This document shows positions 51,547 through 58,767 of a DNA stretch of 64,000 nt, in pieces. The position numbers and the translations under genes were made by a program. Numbering within the stretch: the stretch's first letter is position 1; each line of letters opens with the position of its first letter. The DNA is from Gemmiger formicilis (GTDB lineage: Bacteria; Bacillota; Clostridia; Oscillospirales; Ruminococcaceae), in NCBI RefSeq assembly GCF_900167555.1, contig NZ_FUYF01000007.1:62001-126000 (forward strand), given 5' to 3'. The notes under the pieces are model-generated. The model was not told the origin of the DNA. It saw only the letters and a program-made list of their open reading frames with translations, and did not search any database.

Positions 51547-51577
51547 CGATACTGGGAAAGTGAGATGTATTGTAAAA

Positions 51578-52927
51578 ATGAAAAAGGAAAGGCTGTTTAC
51601 CAACCGCCAGCTACTGACGCTGCTCTGGCCGCTCATCATTGAGCAGATGCTGGAAATTCTCGTCGGCATGGCGGATACCGTTATGGTATCGTCAGTGGGT
51701 GAGGCCGCAATTTCCGGTGTGTCGCTCGTCGATATGATCAACCAGCTGATCATCACGCTGTTCGGTGCGCTGGCCACCGGCGGCGCTGTCGTCACAAGCC
51801 AGCATCTGGGGGCCAAACGCCCCGAGGATGCCGCCAAAAGCGCAGGCCAGCTCGTGGGCCTGAGCGCGATCCTCGGCGTCGGTGTGGCGGCGTTCTGCCT
51901 CATCACCCGCACGGCGCAGCTGCGGCTTTTCTTTGGCACCATCACCGACGAGGTCATGCAGGCGTGCCTGACTTACTTTACGATCACGGCGCTGTCGTTT
52001 CCGTTTTTGGCGCTTTACAACGCGGGTGCGGCCATCTTCCGCTCCACGGGCAACAGCGCGGTGTCGATGAAGGTCTCGGTCATCGTCAACGGTATCAACT
52101 TCTGCGGCAACGCGCTCTGCGTGTTTGTGCTGAAAATGGGTGTCGCGGGCGTTGCCGTGCCCACGCTGATCTCCCGCGCTGTCGGTGCGTGCATCATTCT
52201 GGTGCTGGCCGCGCGGCAGGACTACCAGCTGCGCATCACGCCGCAATCTGTCACCCGCTTTGAGGGCCGCACGGTCAAAAGCATTCTGTACATCGGCATT
52301 CCGTCGGCGTTTGAGAACAGCCTTTTCCAGCTGGGCCGCGTGCTTGTCGTCTCGATGATCTCGCTGTTTGGCACGGTGCATATCTCGGCCAACGCGGTGG
52401 CCAACAACCTGGACGCCATCGGCTGCATTGTCGGCAATGCCATGGGCCTGGCAATGATCACGGTCATTGGCCGCTGCATCGGTGCGCAGGACTTTGAACA
52501 GACAAATTATTATACAAAAAAGCTGCTTTTGTGGGATTATATTGCCCAGGGCGCGGTCAATATTGTGGTGCTGCTGTCTCTGAACCAGATTTTGAGCATG
52601 TACACTCTGACGCCCGAGACCCGCGCACTGGCGTGGACACTGGTCATGATCCACAACGGCATGTCAATTTTTCTCTGGCCCGCCAGCTTTGTGCTGCCCA
52701 ACGCCCTGCGTGCCGCCAACGACGTGCGGTTCACGATGGTCGTTGCCACGGCCTCGATGCTGGTCTGGCGCATGGGCTTGAGCTGGGTGCTCTGCGTGCA
52801 GATGGGCATGGGTGCCGTCGGCGTCTGGTACGCCATGGTCGTTGACTGGATCTGCCGCATTATATGCTTTGTGGCCCGGTTCGTCAGCGGTGCCTGGAAA
52901 AAGAACGCGGTGAAGAAGGCTGCGTAG
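51578..52927 (+). CDS. MATE-family efflux transporter
   Basis: The 449-residue protein has twelve predicted helices in two similar halves. The N-terminal segment LLTLLWPLIIEQMLEILVGMADTVMVS is the classic MATE opening, and GALATGGAVVTSQHLGAK follows. Members export drugs or metabolites in exchange for sodium ions or protons. The ATG at 51578 fits the promoter at 51518; the Shine-Dalgarno GGGAAAGTGAG is weak and distant. No regulator is adjacent. Confidence 0.92.
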   Translation: MKKERLFTNRQLLTLLWPLIIEQMLEILVGMADTVMVSSVGEAAISGVSLVDMINQLIITLFGALATGGAVVTSQHLGAKRPEDAAKSAGQLVGLSAILGVGVAAFCLITRTAQLRLFFGTITDEVMQACLTYFTITALSFPFLALYNAGAAIFRSTGNSAVSMKVSVIVNGINFCGNALCVFVLKMGVAGVAVPTLISRAVGACIILVLAARQDYQLRITPQSVTRFEGRTVKSILYIGIPSAFENSLFQLGRVLVVSMISLFGTVHISANAVANNLDAIGCIVGNAMGLAMITVIGRCIGAQDFEQTNYYTKKLLLWDYIAQGAVNIVVLLSLNQILSMYTLTPETRALAWTLVMIHNGMSIFLWPASFVLPNALRAANDVRFTMVVATASMLVWRMGLSWVLCVQMGMGAVGVWYAMVVDWICRIICFVARFVSGAWKKNAVKKAA

Positions 52928-52944
52928 AAAAGCCTTGCCGAGAG

Positions 52945-53031
52945 GTAGGGGCCGGGCATGTCCGGCCCGCGGCTTTTCCCATAAGCGCTCATTTGCCGGT
53001 AAGTACCGGGCCGCACATGTGCGGCCTCTAC
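52945..53031. repeat. Family A dispersed intergenic repeat, copy A10
   Basis: Starts GTAGGGGCCGGGCATGTCCG and ends GCGGCCTCTAC. Hairpins GCCGGGCATGTCCGGC and GGGCCGCACATGTGCGGCC. It begins 17 nt after the MATE stop. Confidence 0.82.
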
Positions 53032-53084
53032 TGCGTGGCTGACAAAATACTCGCGGATAATCATACATAAAGGAGTACCACCCC

Positions 53085-53840
53085 ATGAAATTCATCAGCT
53101 GGAACGTCAACGGTCTGCGCGCCTGCCTGAAAAAAGGCTTTGAGGACGTGTTCAACGCGCTGGACGCGGACTTCTTCTGCATTCAGGAAACCAAAATGCA
53201 GCCCGGACAGGCGGATTTTGCGCCCGCGGGCTATACCGAGTATATCTACAGCGCCGACAAAAAGGGCTACTCCGGCACGGCCATCTGGGCCAAAACGCCT
53301 GCGCTCTCGGTGCGCTATGGCCTCGACGAGGACGTCCACAACCACGAGGGCCGCGCCATCACGCTGGAATACCCGGATTTTTATCTGGTCAATCTCTACG
53401 TGCCCAACTCCCAGAACGAGTTGGCGCGCATTGACTACCGTATGCAGTGGGAGGACGACCTGCGCCGCTATCTGCAAAAGCTGGACGCCGAAAAGCCGGT
53501 CATCCTCTGCGGCGATTTGAACGTGGCGCATGAGGACATCGACTTAAAGAACCCCGGCCCCAATCGCGGCGCGGCGGGCTTCTCTGACCAGGAGCGCGGC
53601 AAGCTGGGCGAGCTGCTGGCCGCGGGCTTTACGGATTCCTTCCGCCACCTGCACCCCGACGCCACCGGCATGTACAGCTGGTGGAGCATGCGCTTCCGCG
53701 CCCGTGAGCGGAACGCAGGCTGGCGGATCGACTATTTCCTCGTCAGCAGCCGCCTGGCCGATAAGATCGAGAAAGCAGAGATTCTGATGGATGTGATGGG
53801 GAGCGACCATTGCCCGGTTTTGTTGGAGCTCAACCCGTGA
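53085..53840 (+). CDS. xth: Exodeoxyribonuclease III / AP endonuclease
   Basis: The 251-residue enzyme repairs abasic sites and trims 3' ends. Family motifs are WNVNGLRAC at the start, CIQETKMQ, NLYVPN, the LCGDLNVAHEDIDL active-site strand, SWWSMRFRARERNAGWRIDYFL, and the final GSDHCPV. Length is typical for the XthA/ExoA group. AAAGGAG precedes the ATG. It has no obvious operon partner; repeats lie on both sides. Confidence 0.95.
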   Translation: MKFISWNVNGLRACLKKGFEDVFNALDADFFCIQETKMQPGQADFAPAGYTEYIYSADKKGYSGTAIWAKTPALSVRYGLDEDVHNHEGRAITLEYPDFYLVNLYVPNSQNELARIDYRMQWEDDLRRYLQKLDAEKPVILCGDLNVAHEDIDLKNPGPNRGAAGFSDQERGKLGELLAAGFTDSFRHLHPDATGMYSWWSMRFRARERNAGWRIDYFLVSSRLADKIEKAEILMDVMGSDHCPVLLELNP

Positions 53841-53841
53841 G

Positions 53842-53995
53842 CGCCTTCCCCCTTGGGGGAAGGTGTCTGCGGCCCCGCCCGCAGACGGATGAGGGAAAAC
53901 CTGCCGGATATTACCCATGAAAGGGCGATACCGGTGAACTCTCCCCTCATCAGTCTGCCGCAAGCGGCAGACAGCTTCCCCCCTCGGGGGAAGCC
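53842..53995. repeat. Family B dispersed intergenic repeat, copy B8
   Basis: GCCTTCCCCCTTGGGGGAAG, GTCTGCGGCCCCGCCCGCAG, GGATGAGGG, a centre, CCCCTCATCAGTCTGCCGCA, GCGGCAGAC and CTTCCCCCCTCGGGGGAAG. It begins at the second base after the xth stop. Both small hairpins share the stem GTCTGC/GCAGAC. Confidence 0.88.
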
Positions 53996-54015
53996 ATAGA
54001 AGAAAATTTTTAAAA

Positions 54016-54058
54016 ATTCCCCCGCGTTTGCAATATCTCTCGCGGGGGATTCGTTTTA
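54016..54058 (+). terminator. Intrinsic terminator after repeat B8
   Basis: TCCCCCGCG pairs with CGCGGGGGA and is followed by TTCGTTTT. Confidence 0.75.
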
Positions 54059-54085
54059 GTATACAGAAGGTCAAAGCGAGAGGAG

Positions 54086-54619
54086 GTGTGGGAACTGACA
54101 AATGAAGAATTTACCGGTCTGATGCAGCAATACCAAAAGCTCATCTACACGGTTTGCCTGCAATTTGTGCACGAGCCCCACACCGCCGAGGATCTGACCC
54201 AGGACACCTTCCTCTCCGCGTTTTCGGCTATAGACCGGTGCGAGCCGCAGTACTACAAGCAGTGGCTCGTCCGCGTGGCGGCCAACAAATGCAAGGACCA
54301 CTTGAAAAGCGCGTGGGTGCGCAAGGTGGACGCCCCCGGGGACGACGCCCTGCCGGAGCCGCGCGGTGCGCGCGGCAGTGACGCCGACGACCCGGCCCAG
54401 AGTGTGGCAGACCGCGCCGGGGCCGCCGAGCTGGAAACACTGGTGCGCGGTCTGCGCGAGCCCTACGGCAAAATTGCCGTGCTGTACTTTCTGGAGCACA
54501 GGGAAACGGCGGAGATCGCTAAGCTGGTGGGCCGTCCGCCCGCGACGGTCAACAGCCAGCTGTGGCGCGCAAAGCTGCTGCTTCGCCAGCAGATCACCGA
54601 GAGGAGGCAGAAGGAATGA
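54086..54619 (+). CDS. ECF-type RNA polymerase sigma factor
   Basis: About 177 residues with sigma region 2 (YQKLIYTVCLQFVHEPHTAEDLTQDTF) and region 4 (EHRETAEIAKLVGRPPATVNSQLWRAKLLL). It should direct RNA polymerase to a small stress regulon. The start is uncertain: a GTG at 54086 overlaps the strong Shine-Dalgarno GAGGAGG (54080-54086), while a CTG at 54095 has ideal spacing. The next gene encodes a ZAS-type anti-sigma protein and starts 4 nt inside this gene's end. The linker between regions 2 and 4 is long and acidic. Confidence 0.88.
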   Translation: MWELTNEEFTGLMQQYQKLIYTVCLQFVHEPHTAEDLTQDTFLSAFSAIDRCEPQYYKQWLVRVAANKCKDHLKSAWVRKVDAPGDDALPEPRGARGSDADDPAQSVADRAGAAELETLVRGLREPYGKIAVLYFLEHRETAEIAKLVGRPPATVNSQLWRAKLLLRQQITERRQKE

Positions 54620-55146
54620 GCCTTTATTTTGATAACAACAAACTCTTTGACGCCGAAGGCCACCTGACCGACGAAGGGCTGTACGCCATTAAGGACGGCA
54701 CGCTGGACGACCTCGGCGCACTGGAGGCCGCCGAGCATCTGAGCTTCTGCGACTACTGTCTGCTGCGCTACACGGCCATGATCGACGCCGCGCCCGACTG
54801 CATGAAGCAGCCGATGCGCGACCTGATCCCGCAGGTGCAGAGCCTTATGCGGCTGCGCAGCTTCCGCATTATGACAAACCGCTATGTCTCGGCGGCTGCC
54901 GCGGTGGTGCTGGGCTTTGTGATGTGGGGCGCGGTCAGCACCTTTGGTGTGCCCAATGCCGCCGCCCTGCTGCCGCAGCAGCCCGCCGCCCGGCAGGAAC
55001 GCTTCGGCACCAAATTCAACACCGCCGTCAACGGCTTCTACAAGAGCCTGGACGACACCTTTAAGAGCTTTACCCTGACCGCGGAAAACGGTCTGGACCA
55101 GATCAGAGCACAAAGCATCGGCGGCAGCACCGCCAAGGGGGAATAA
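54616..55146 (+). CDS. Anti-sigma factor with ZAS-like zinc motif
   Basis: The 176-residue protein has an N-terminal domain with the H-x3-C-x2-C motif HLSFCDYC, typical of zinc-binding anti-sigma factors. One transmembrane helix (YVSAAAAVVLGFVMWGAV) is followed by an extracytoplasmic tail of about 90 residues. It probably holds the upstream sigma factor at the membrane. GAGGAGG and AAGGA precede the ATG, which overlaps the sigma stop. The sensor ligand is unknown. Confidence 0.82.
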   Translation: MSLYFDNNKLFDAEGHLTDEGLYAIKDGTLDDLGALEAAEHLSFCDYCLLRYTAMIDAAPDCMKQPMRDLIPQVQSLMRLRSFRIMTNRYVSAAAAVVLGFVMWGAVSTFGVPNAAALLPQQPAARQERFGTKFNTAVNGFYKSLDDTFKSFTLTAENGLDQIRAQSIGGSTAKGE

Positions 55147-55149
55147 ACC

Positions 55150-55683
55150 ATGAAAAAGAACGGCTTTCTGACATTTATCTTCGCCTGTATCCCGGGCGCA
55201 GGGCAGATGTACTACGGCTATATGCAGCGCGGCCTGTCGATTGCGATGATACTGATACTCTGTGTGATGGCGGCCACCGTCGTTGAACCGCTGCTGTTCC
55301 TCTGCCTTGTCATCTGGATGTACAGCTTTTTTGACACCTATGACCTCATCCGCCACATGGCGGCCGGTGAGCCGAAGGAGGATTCCCTGCTGGTTCTGGG
55401 CAATTATGGGGAGATCAAAAAGCTGGTCCCCCAGCACAACAGACTGATCGGCTGGGGTCTGGTCGGCTTCGGCGTCTGGGCACTGTATGAGACATTCATC
55501 TCAACTTGGCTCTATACGCTGCTGTGTAATCTTGTGGGCGACGGCTACGCCTACGACATCATCACCGGCATACCGAATGTTGTCATTGCGGCACTGCTGA
55601 TTTTCGCAGGCCTCAAGCTGCTGGGTCTGCACCCCGAAAAGAAAAACCGCGACGATGAGCTTCCGCCGTATCCGCATGAATAA
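55150..55683 (+). CDS. TM2-like membrane protein of the sigma operon
   Basis: The 177-residue protein has about four helices. The first two with the loop CIPGAGQMYYGYMQRG fit the TM2 type of domain. A cytoplasmic loop separates a second helix pair, and the tail is charged. It starts 3 nt after the anti-sigma gene, so it belongs to the same operon and may be an effector or sensor accessory. No enzymatic motif is visible. Confidence 0.75.
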   Translation: MKKNGFLTFIFACIPGAGQMYYGYMQRGLSIAMILILCVMAATVVEPLLFLCLVIWMYSFFDTYDLIRHMAAGEPKEDSLLVLGNYGEIKKLVPQHNRLIGWGLVGFGVWALYETFISTWLYTLLCNLVGDGYAYDIITGIPNVVIAALLIFAGLKLLGLHPEKKNRDDELPPYPHE

Positions 55684-55687
55684 CGCC

Positions 55688-55755
55688 CTGCCTTCCTCCT
55701 TGGGGGGAAGGTGGCGCCGCAGCGCCGGATGAGGGGCGGCCTTACGGACGCCGCT
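55688..55755. repeat. Family B half copy B9 fused to a family A copy
   Basis: GCCTTCCTCCTTGGGGGGAA, GGCGCCGCAGCGCC and GGATGAGGGGCGGCC are present, but the closing half is missing and a family A unit follows instead. Confidence 0.75.
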
Positions 55756-55775
55756 CGTCTGCCTTTTGCCGCAGG

Positions 55776-55862
55776 GTAGGGGCGGGATATGTCCCGCCCG
55801 CCGCTGACTCACCGCAGCTGTGCCCGCCATACACGCGCGGCCCGGGTATGCCCGGCCTCTAC
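55776..55862. repeat. Family A dispersed intergenic repeat, copy A11
   Basis: Starts GTAGGGGCGGGATATGTCCC and ends GGCCTCTAC. Hairpins GGCGGGATATGTCCCGCC and GGCCCGGGTATGCCCGGCC. Confidence 0.78.
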
Positions 55863-55892
55863 CACTCAATATAAATAGAATGAGGTAAAATC

Positions 55893-56789
55893 ATGGATGA
55901 ACAAACCACCCCGAAAAAGGTCCGCCGCGTCGGCAGCATTGCGCTTGCGCTGGTGCTGATTGCAGCCGGTGTCCTGCTGATCGTCTATCAGTTTGTGCCG
56001 CAGTTCGACCTGCTGAAAATTCTGAAATTCTCCCCGGTCATCCTCATTGCGCTGGGCATCGAGATGCTCGTCTACAGCGCCAGGCCCGACGTGAAGGTGA
56101 AATTTGACTGGCTCGCCATGCTGGGTACGGCGTTCACGCTCTGCATCGTCGGCACGGCGGCACTGCTGCCCCTGGCAATCAGCGAGTGGAGCCCGGCCCG
56201 CAATTACGCCCAGAACCGCATTGAATCGCAGAAAGCGGACGCGATGTACAACGCCATGACCGCCGACCCGGCACTGAAAGCCAAGCTGAACAGCCTGAAT
56301 GTCGAGGTTCATTTCTTCCACGAGGCCGACGGCGACTACACGCTGCAAAGCGGCGACGACTGCATCCTGTACGCCGCGCTGCAGGGCCCCTACGCCGATG
56401 CCGAGACGTTCGCCGCCGACTGTATGGCCGTTATGCAGCGGGCCGCAGACGACGGTCTCGGCTTTACATGCTACCACTTTAACGCCGATGAGGACACCGA
56501 CGACGGCATCAGCTACTACCTGGACTGCGTCGCCTCCTACCCGGCGGGGCTGACCGCTGCCCAGGTGGCCCAGCGCGTGCAGGCCAGCTACCACTATGAC
56601 AATAACAGCTTCCTCAGCGAAGCAGACCGGGATGATTACATCCGCCGTCAGCTGCAGAATGAGATTTCCGACGAGTACGCCGACCGGCACGACGGTGCCT
56701 ATCCCGACGAGAAATACCTGAACGAGGAAACCGAGCGCCGCCTTGCCGAACGAACCGGCATGGCCACGCCTGAAAGCGCACAGGCATAA
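55893..56789 (+). CDS. Membrane protein of unknown function with N-terminal LiaF/DUF5668-like helices
   Basis: The 298-residue protein has three N-terminal helices (ALALVLIAAGVLLIVYQFV, SPVILIALGIEMLVYSA and WLAMLGTAFTLCIVGTAALL). A soluble, acidic domain of about 200 residues follows. The first two helices resemble DUF5668/LiaF-type sensors; the rest has no recognised motif. It follows the sigma operon on the same strand after the B9/A11 repeats and could belong to its regulon. AATGAGG is a weak Shine-Dalgarno. Confidence 0.65.
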   Translation: MDEQTTPKKVRRVGSIALALVLIAAGVLLIVYQFVPQFDLLKILKFSPVILIALGIEMLVYSARPDVKVKFDWLAMLGTAFTLCIVGTAALLPLAISEWSPARNYAQNRIESQKADAMYNAMTADPALKAKLNSLNVEVHFFHEADGDYTLQSGDDCILYAALQGPYADAETFAADCMAVMQRAADDGLGFTCYHFNADEDTDDGISYYLDCVASYPAGLTAAQVAQRVQASYHYDNNSFLSEADRDDYIRRQLQNEISDEYADRHDGAYPDEKYLNEETERRLAERTGMATPESAQA

Positions 56790-56803
56790 ACACGCATAAA
56801 AAT

Positions 56804-56838
56804 TACCCGGAGCCCAATCAAACGGGCTCCGGGTCTGT
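56804..56838. terminator. Bidirectional terminator between convergent genes
   Basis: ACCCGGAGCCC pairs with GGGCTCCGGGT around AATCAAAC. A-rich sequence lies on one side and CTGTTGTT on the other. It can end both the membrane protein gene and the lacI-type gene. Confidence 0.83.
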
Positions 56839-56840
56839 TG

Positions 56841-57836
56841 TTATACGCTCTCGCCCTCGACCAGCTCAAAGGGCACGGTCTCGTGGCGGGCGGGGGCGTT
56901 TTCCTCTATGCAGCGCAGCAAAATGTCGGCGGCGCGCTCGGCAAGGACGGTGGTATTCTGCCGGATCGTCGTCAGCCGCGGCACGGTGTACCGCCCAAGC
57001 GCAATGCCGTCGTACCCGGCCACGGCAATGTCCTGCGGTACGCGCAGGCCGTGGTCCTGTATGGCCCGGATGGCTCCCACCGCCATCAGGTCCGACATGG
57101 CGAAAATCGCCGTAAGGCCGGGGCAGTGGGCCAGCAGGTGCTCGGCAGCTGCATAGCCGCCCTGCATCGAGAAGTCCGCAAGCCGGTACTGCCGGTCAAA
57201 GTCGAACGGCACGCCGAGCCGCTGCAGGGCATCCAGACAGCCGTCCAGCCGCTGCTGGCTCGGGCGGGAGGTTTCGGGCCTGTCGCCGATGATGCCGATG
57301 ACACGGTGGCCTTTGGCATATAACTGCTCGATCATCACGGCAGCGGCAGCGCGGTCATCCACGCTGACGCTGGACAGATTCTCAATGCCCAGCCCGGCGG
57401 CGTTGTTCGTCAGCAGCAGGCAGGGGATGCCCAGCGACGCCAGCGCCGGGGTAAAGCATTGCGGGTGCGCACCGATGAAAAAGAGGCCGCAGGGCCGGCG
57501 CTCGGCAAAGATGGTCTGTGCGCAGGCCAGCTCGTCGGTACTGCCGTTGTTGTAGTAGACCGTCGGCGTATAGCCGCGCGCCTCCAGACAGGGCTGCAGC
57601 TTGTCCAGCAGGTCCGCAAACAGAGCGTTCTGCGTGCCCTTTACAATGAGGGCCAGCCCCTCCGGCACCTGCTGCTTCAGATGTTTGGCATTGGCGTTGG
57701 GCTGGTAGCCGTGCTGCGCCACAACGGCCAGTATTTTTCGGCGTGCGTCCTCGCTGACGCGGGGGTTGTTGTTCAGCACGCGGGACACTGTGCCCACGGC
57801 ATAGCCGGACTCGCGGGCAATATCCTTGATGGTCAA
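56841..57836 (-). CDS. LacI-family transcriptional regulator
   Basis: The 331-residue repressor has the LacI headpiece TIKDIARESGYAVGTVSRVL and the hinge KHLKQQ, then a periplasmic-binding-like effector domain (for example IIGDRPETSRPSQQRLDG and AVAGYDGIALG). The start codon is TTG at 57836, with GAAGG upstream. It probably binds a sugar effector. No sugar-utilisation operon is adjacent, so its targets lie elsewhere or it is self-regulated. An extended -10 TGG-TATACT lies upstream on the minus strand. Confidence 0.9.
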   Translation of the reverse strand: MTIKDIARESGYAVGTVSRVLNNNPRVSEDARRKILAVVAQHGYQPNANAKHLKQQVPEGLALIVKGTQNALFADLLDKLQPCLEARGYTPTVYYNNGSTDELACAQTIFAERRPCGLFFIGAHPQCFTPALASLGIPCLLLTNNAAGLGIENLSSVSVDDRAAAAVMIEQLYAKGHRVIGIIGDRPETSRPSQQRLDGCLDALQRLGVPFDFDRQYRLADFSMQGGYAAAEHLLAHCPGLTAIFAMSDLMAVGAIRAIQDHGLRVPQDIAVAGYDGIALGRYTVPRLTTIRQNTTVLAERAADILLRCIEENAPARHETVPFELVEGESV

Positions 57837-57970
57837 AGCTGCGCCTTCTTTCGCGTTGATTTGCTACCAGTATACCATATCCAACCAAAAGGGGAAAGGG
57901 GAGGCTCCCTGCGGATTTTGCGGGACGCTTTTTATTTTTTCGGATTTTAAAAATTCCGCCCCGCAACCTC

Positions 57971-57999
57971 TTGGCAAACAGGGAAATTTCTGCTATACT
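57971..57999 (+). promoter_or_regulatory. Promoter of the tRNA region
   Basis: TTGGCA (57971-57976), 17-nt spacer, extended -10 TGC-TATACT (57994-57999). It lies 17 nt before the 5' tRNA half. Confidence 0.75.
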
Positions 58000-58016
58000 A
58001 TTCTATACATCTGTGA

Positions 58017-58054
58017 GGGCCGTTAGCTTAACGGTTAAAGCCGGCGGCTCATAA
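58017..58054 (+). pseudogene. 5' half of a tRNA-Met (CAT), cut at the anticodon loop
   Basis: GGGCCGT acceptor strand, D-arm GCTT...AAGC, and the 5' anticodon strand reaching CTCATAA. The expected CCGCC strand, T-arm and ACGGCCC end do not follow; unrelated AT-rich sequence begins instead. It closely resembles the intact tRNA 140 nt downstream but differs at several bases. Confidence 0.78.
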
Positions 58055-58192
58055 ACATTGGATGTTAGGATTTTTCTCTTTGCAAAAATTCGATAAATCG
58101 TAAAATTTGCGATTTCCATAGTTGATTTTTCTGCTTTCATCTACAACCCATCTACGGGCGGTTCGCAACTGCTTGTTTGGGTTGTTTCATAA

Positions 58193-58268
58193 GGGCCATT
58201 AGTTCAGCGGTTAGAACTCTCGGCTCATAACCGAGTTATCGTAGGTTCGAATCCTGCATGGCCCACCA
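58193..58268 (+). tRNA. tRNA-Met (CAT anticodon; tRNA-Ile2 possible)
   Basis: All four arms fold. The acceptor is GGGCCAT/ATGGCCC, the D-stem GTTC/GAAC, the anticodon stem CTCGG/CCGAG with loop CTCATAA, and the T-arm GTAGG-TTCGAAT-CCTGC. CCA is encoded. The 1:72 pair is G-C and the anticodon stem lacks three G-C pairs next to the loop, so it is not an initiator. Elongator Met or lysidine-modified Ile are both possible. Confidence 0.93.
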
Positions 58269-58274
58269 AACAAG

Positions 58275-58325
58275 AAAAATCCGAACCTGTTTCCGATTGG
58301 AGAAGGGTTCGGATTTTTCGTTTTC
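58275..58325 (+). terminator. Intrinsic terminator after the tRNA
   Basis: AAAAATCCGAACC pairs with GGTTCGGATTTTT, followed by CGTTTTC. Confidence 0.88.
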
Positions 58326-58420
58326 TTCGGGAACAACAATGAAGGCTCCCGTGGACGGCGCAAAACTCTGATGCCTTGTCATAGACCGTAAGCCGATAAC
58401 GAGAATTGGAGGATGCGATT

Positions 58421-58672
58421 ATGAAGTACGATGAAAGAGCCTGCAAGTTTAACATGGATACCGGGTGTGTGGAGTTGACTCTCCAAGATGGGAGAAAAAT
58501 TTCCATTGACTGCACCGGGGTTGAGGATGCACTGGATGTGACCATGGCGCAGAGGTCAGAGTTAGACTACCTCATCTACAATGACCCGCTAGGCTATGCC
58601 GATTTGATTTTGAATGGCGATCCGGAGGAATATTTGAAAAATGCAGCCGGGAGCCATGAGTTAGAAGATTAG
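58421..58672 (+). CDS. DUF6061-like small protein
   Basis: 83 residues starting MKYDERACKFNMDTGCVEL, with SELDYLIYNDPLGYADLILN near the end. Similar proteins are known from mobile elements of gut Firmicutes and have no assigned function. A TTG 15 nt upstream is in frame, but GGAGG (58408-58412) is correctly placed for ATG 58421. It marks entry into the accessory region. Confidence 0.75.
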   Translation: MKYDERACKFNMDTGCVELTLQDGRKISIDCTGVEDALDVTMAQRSELDYLIYNDPLGYADLILNGDPEEYLKNAAGSHELED

Positions 58673-58692
58673 AGGCTGAATTCGAAGAATGG

Positions 58693-58721
58693 TTGATAAC
58701 TCTCATTAGTAGGAGTATAAT
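58693..58721 (+). promoter_or_regulatory. Promoter of the AIPR gene
   Basis: TTGATA (58693-58698), 17-nt spacer, TATAAT (58716-58721). It gives the AIPR gene its own transcript with a leader of about 40 nt. Confidence 0.8.
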
Positions 58722-58767
58722 TTATACAAAGGGGTATACGTCCTTTTCAGAAAAAGGAGGAAGCACT

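Noticed and set aside
121..55862. Dispersed repeats considered as CRISPR arrays
   Set aside because: Copies are scattered over tens of kilobases between genes, with no regular spacers and no cas genes.
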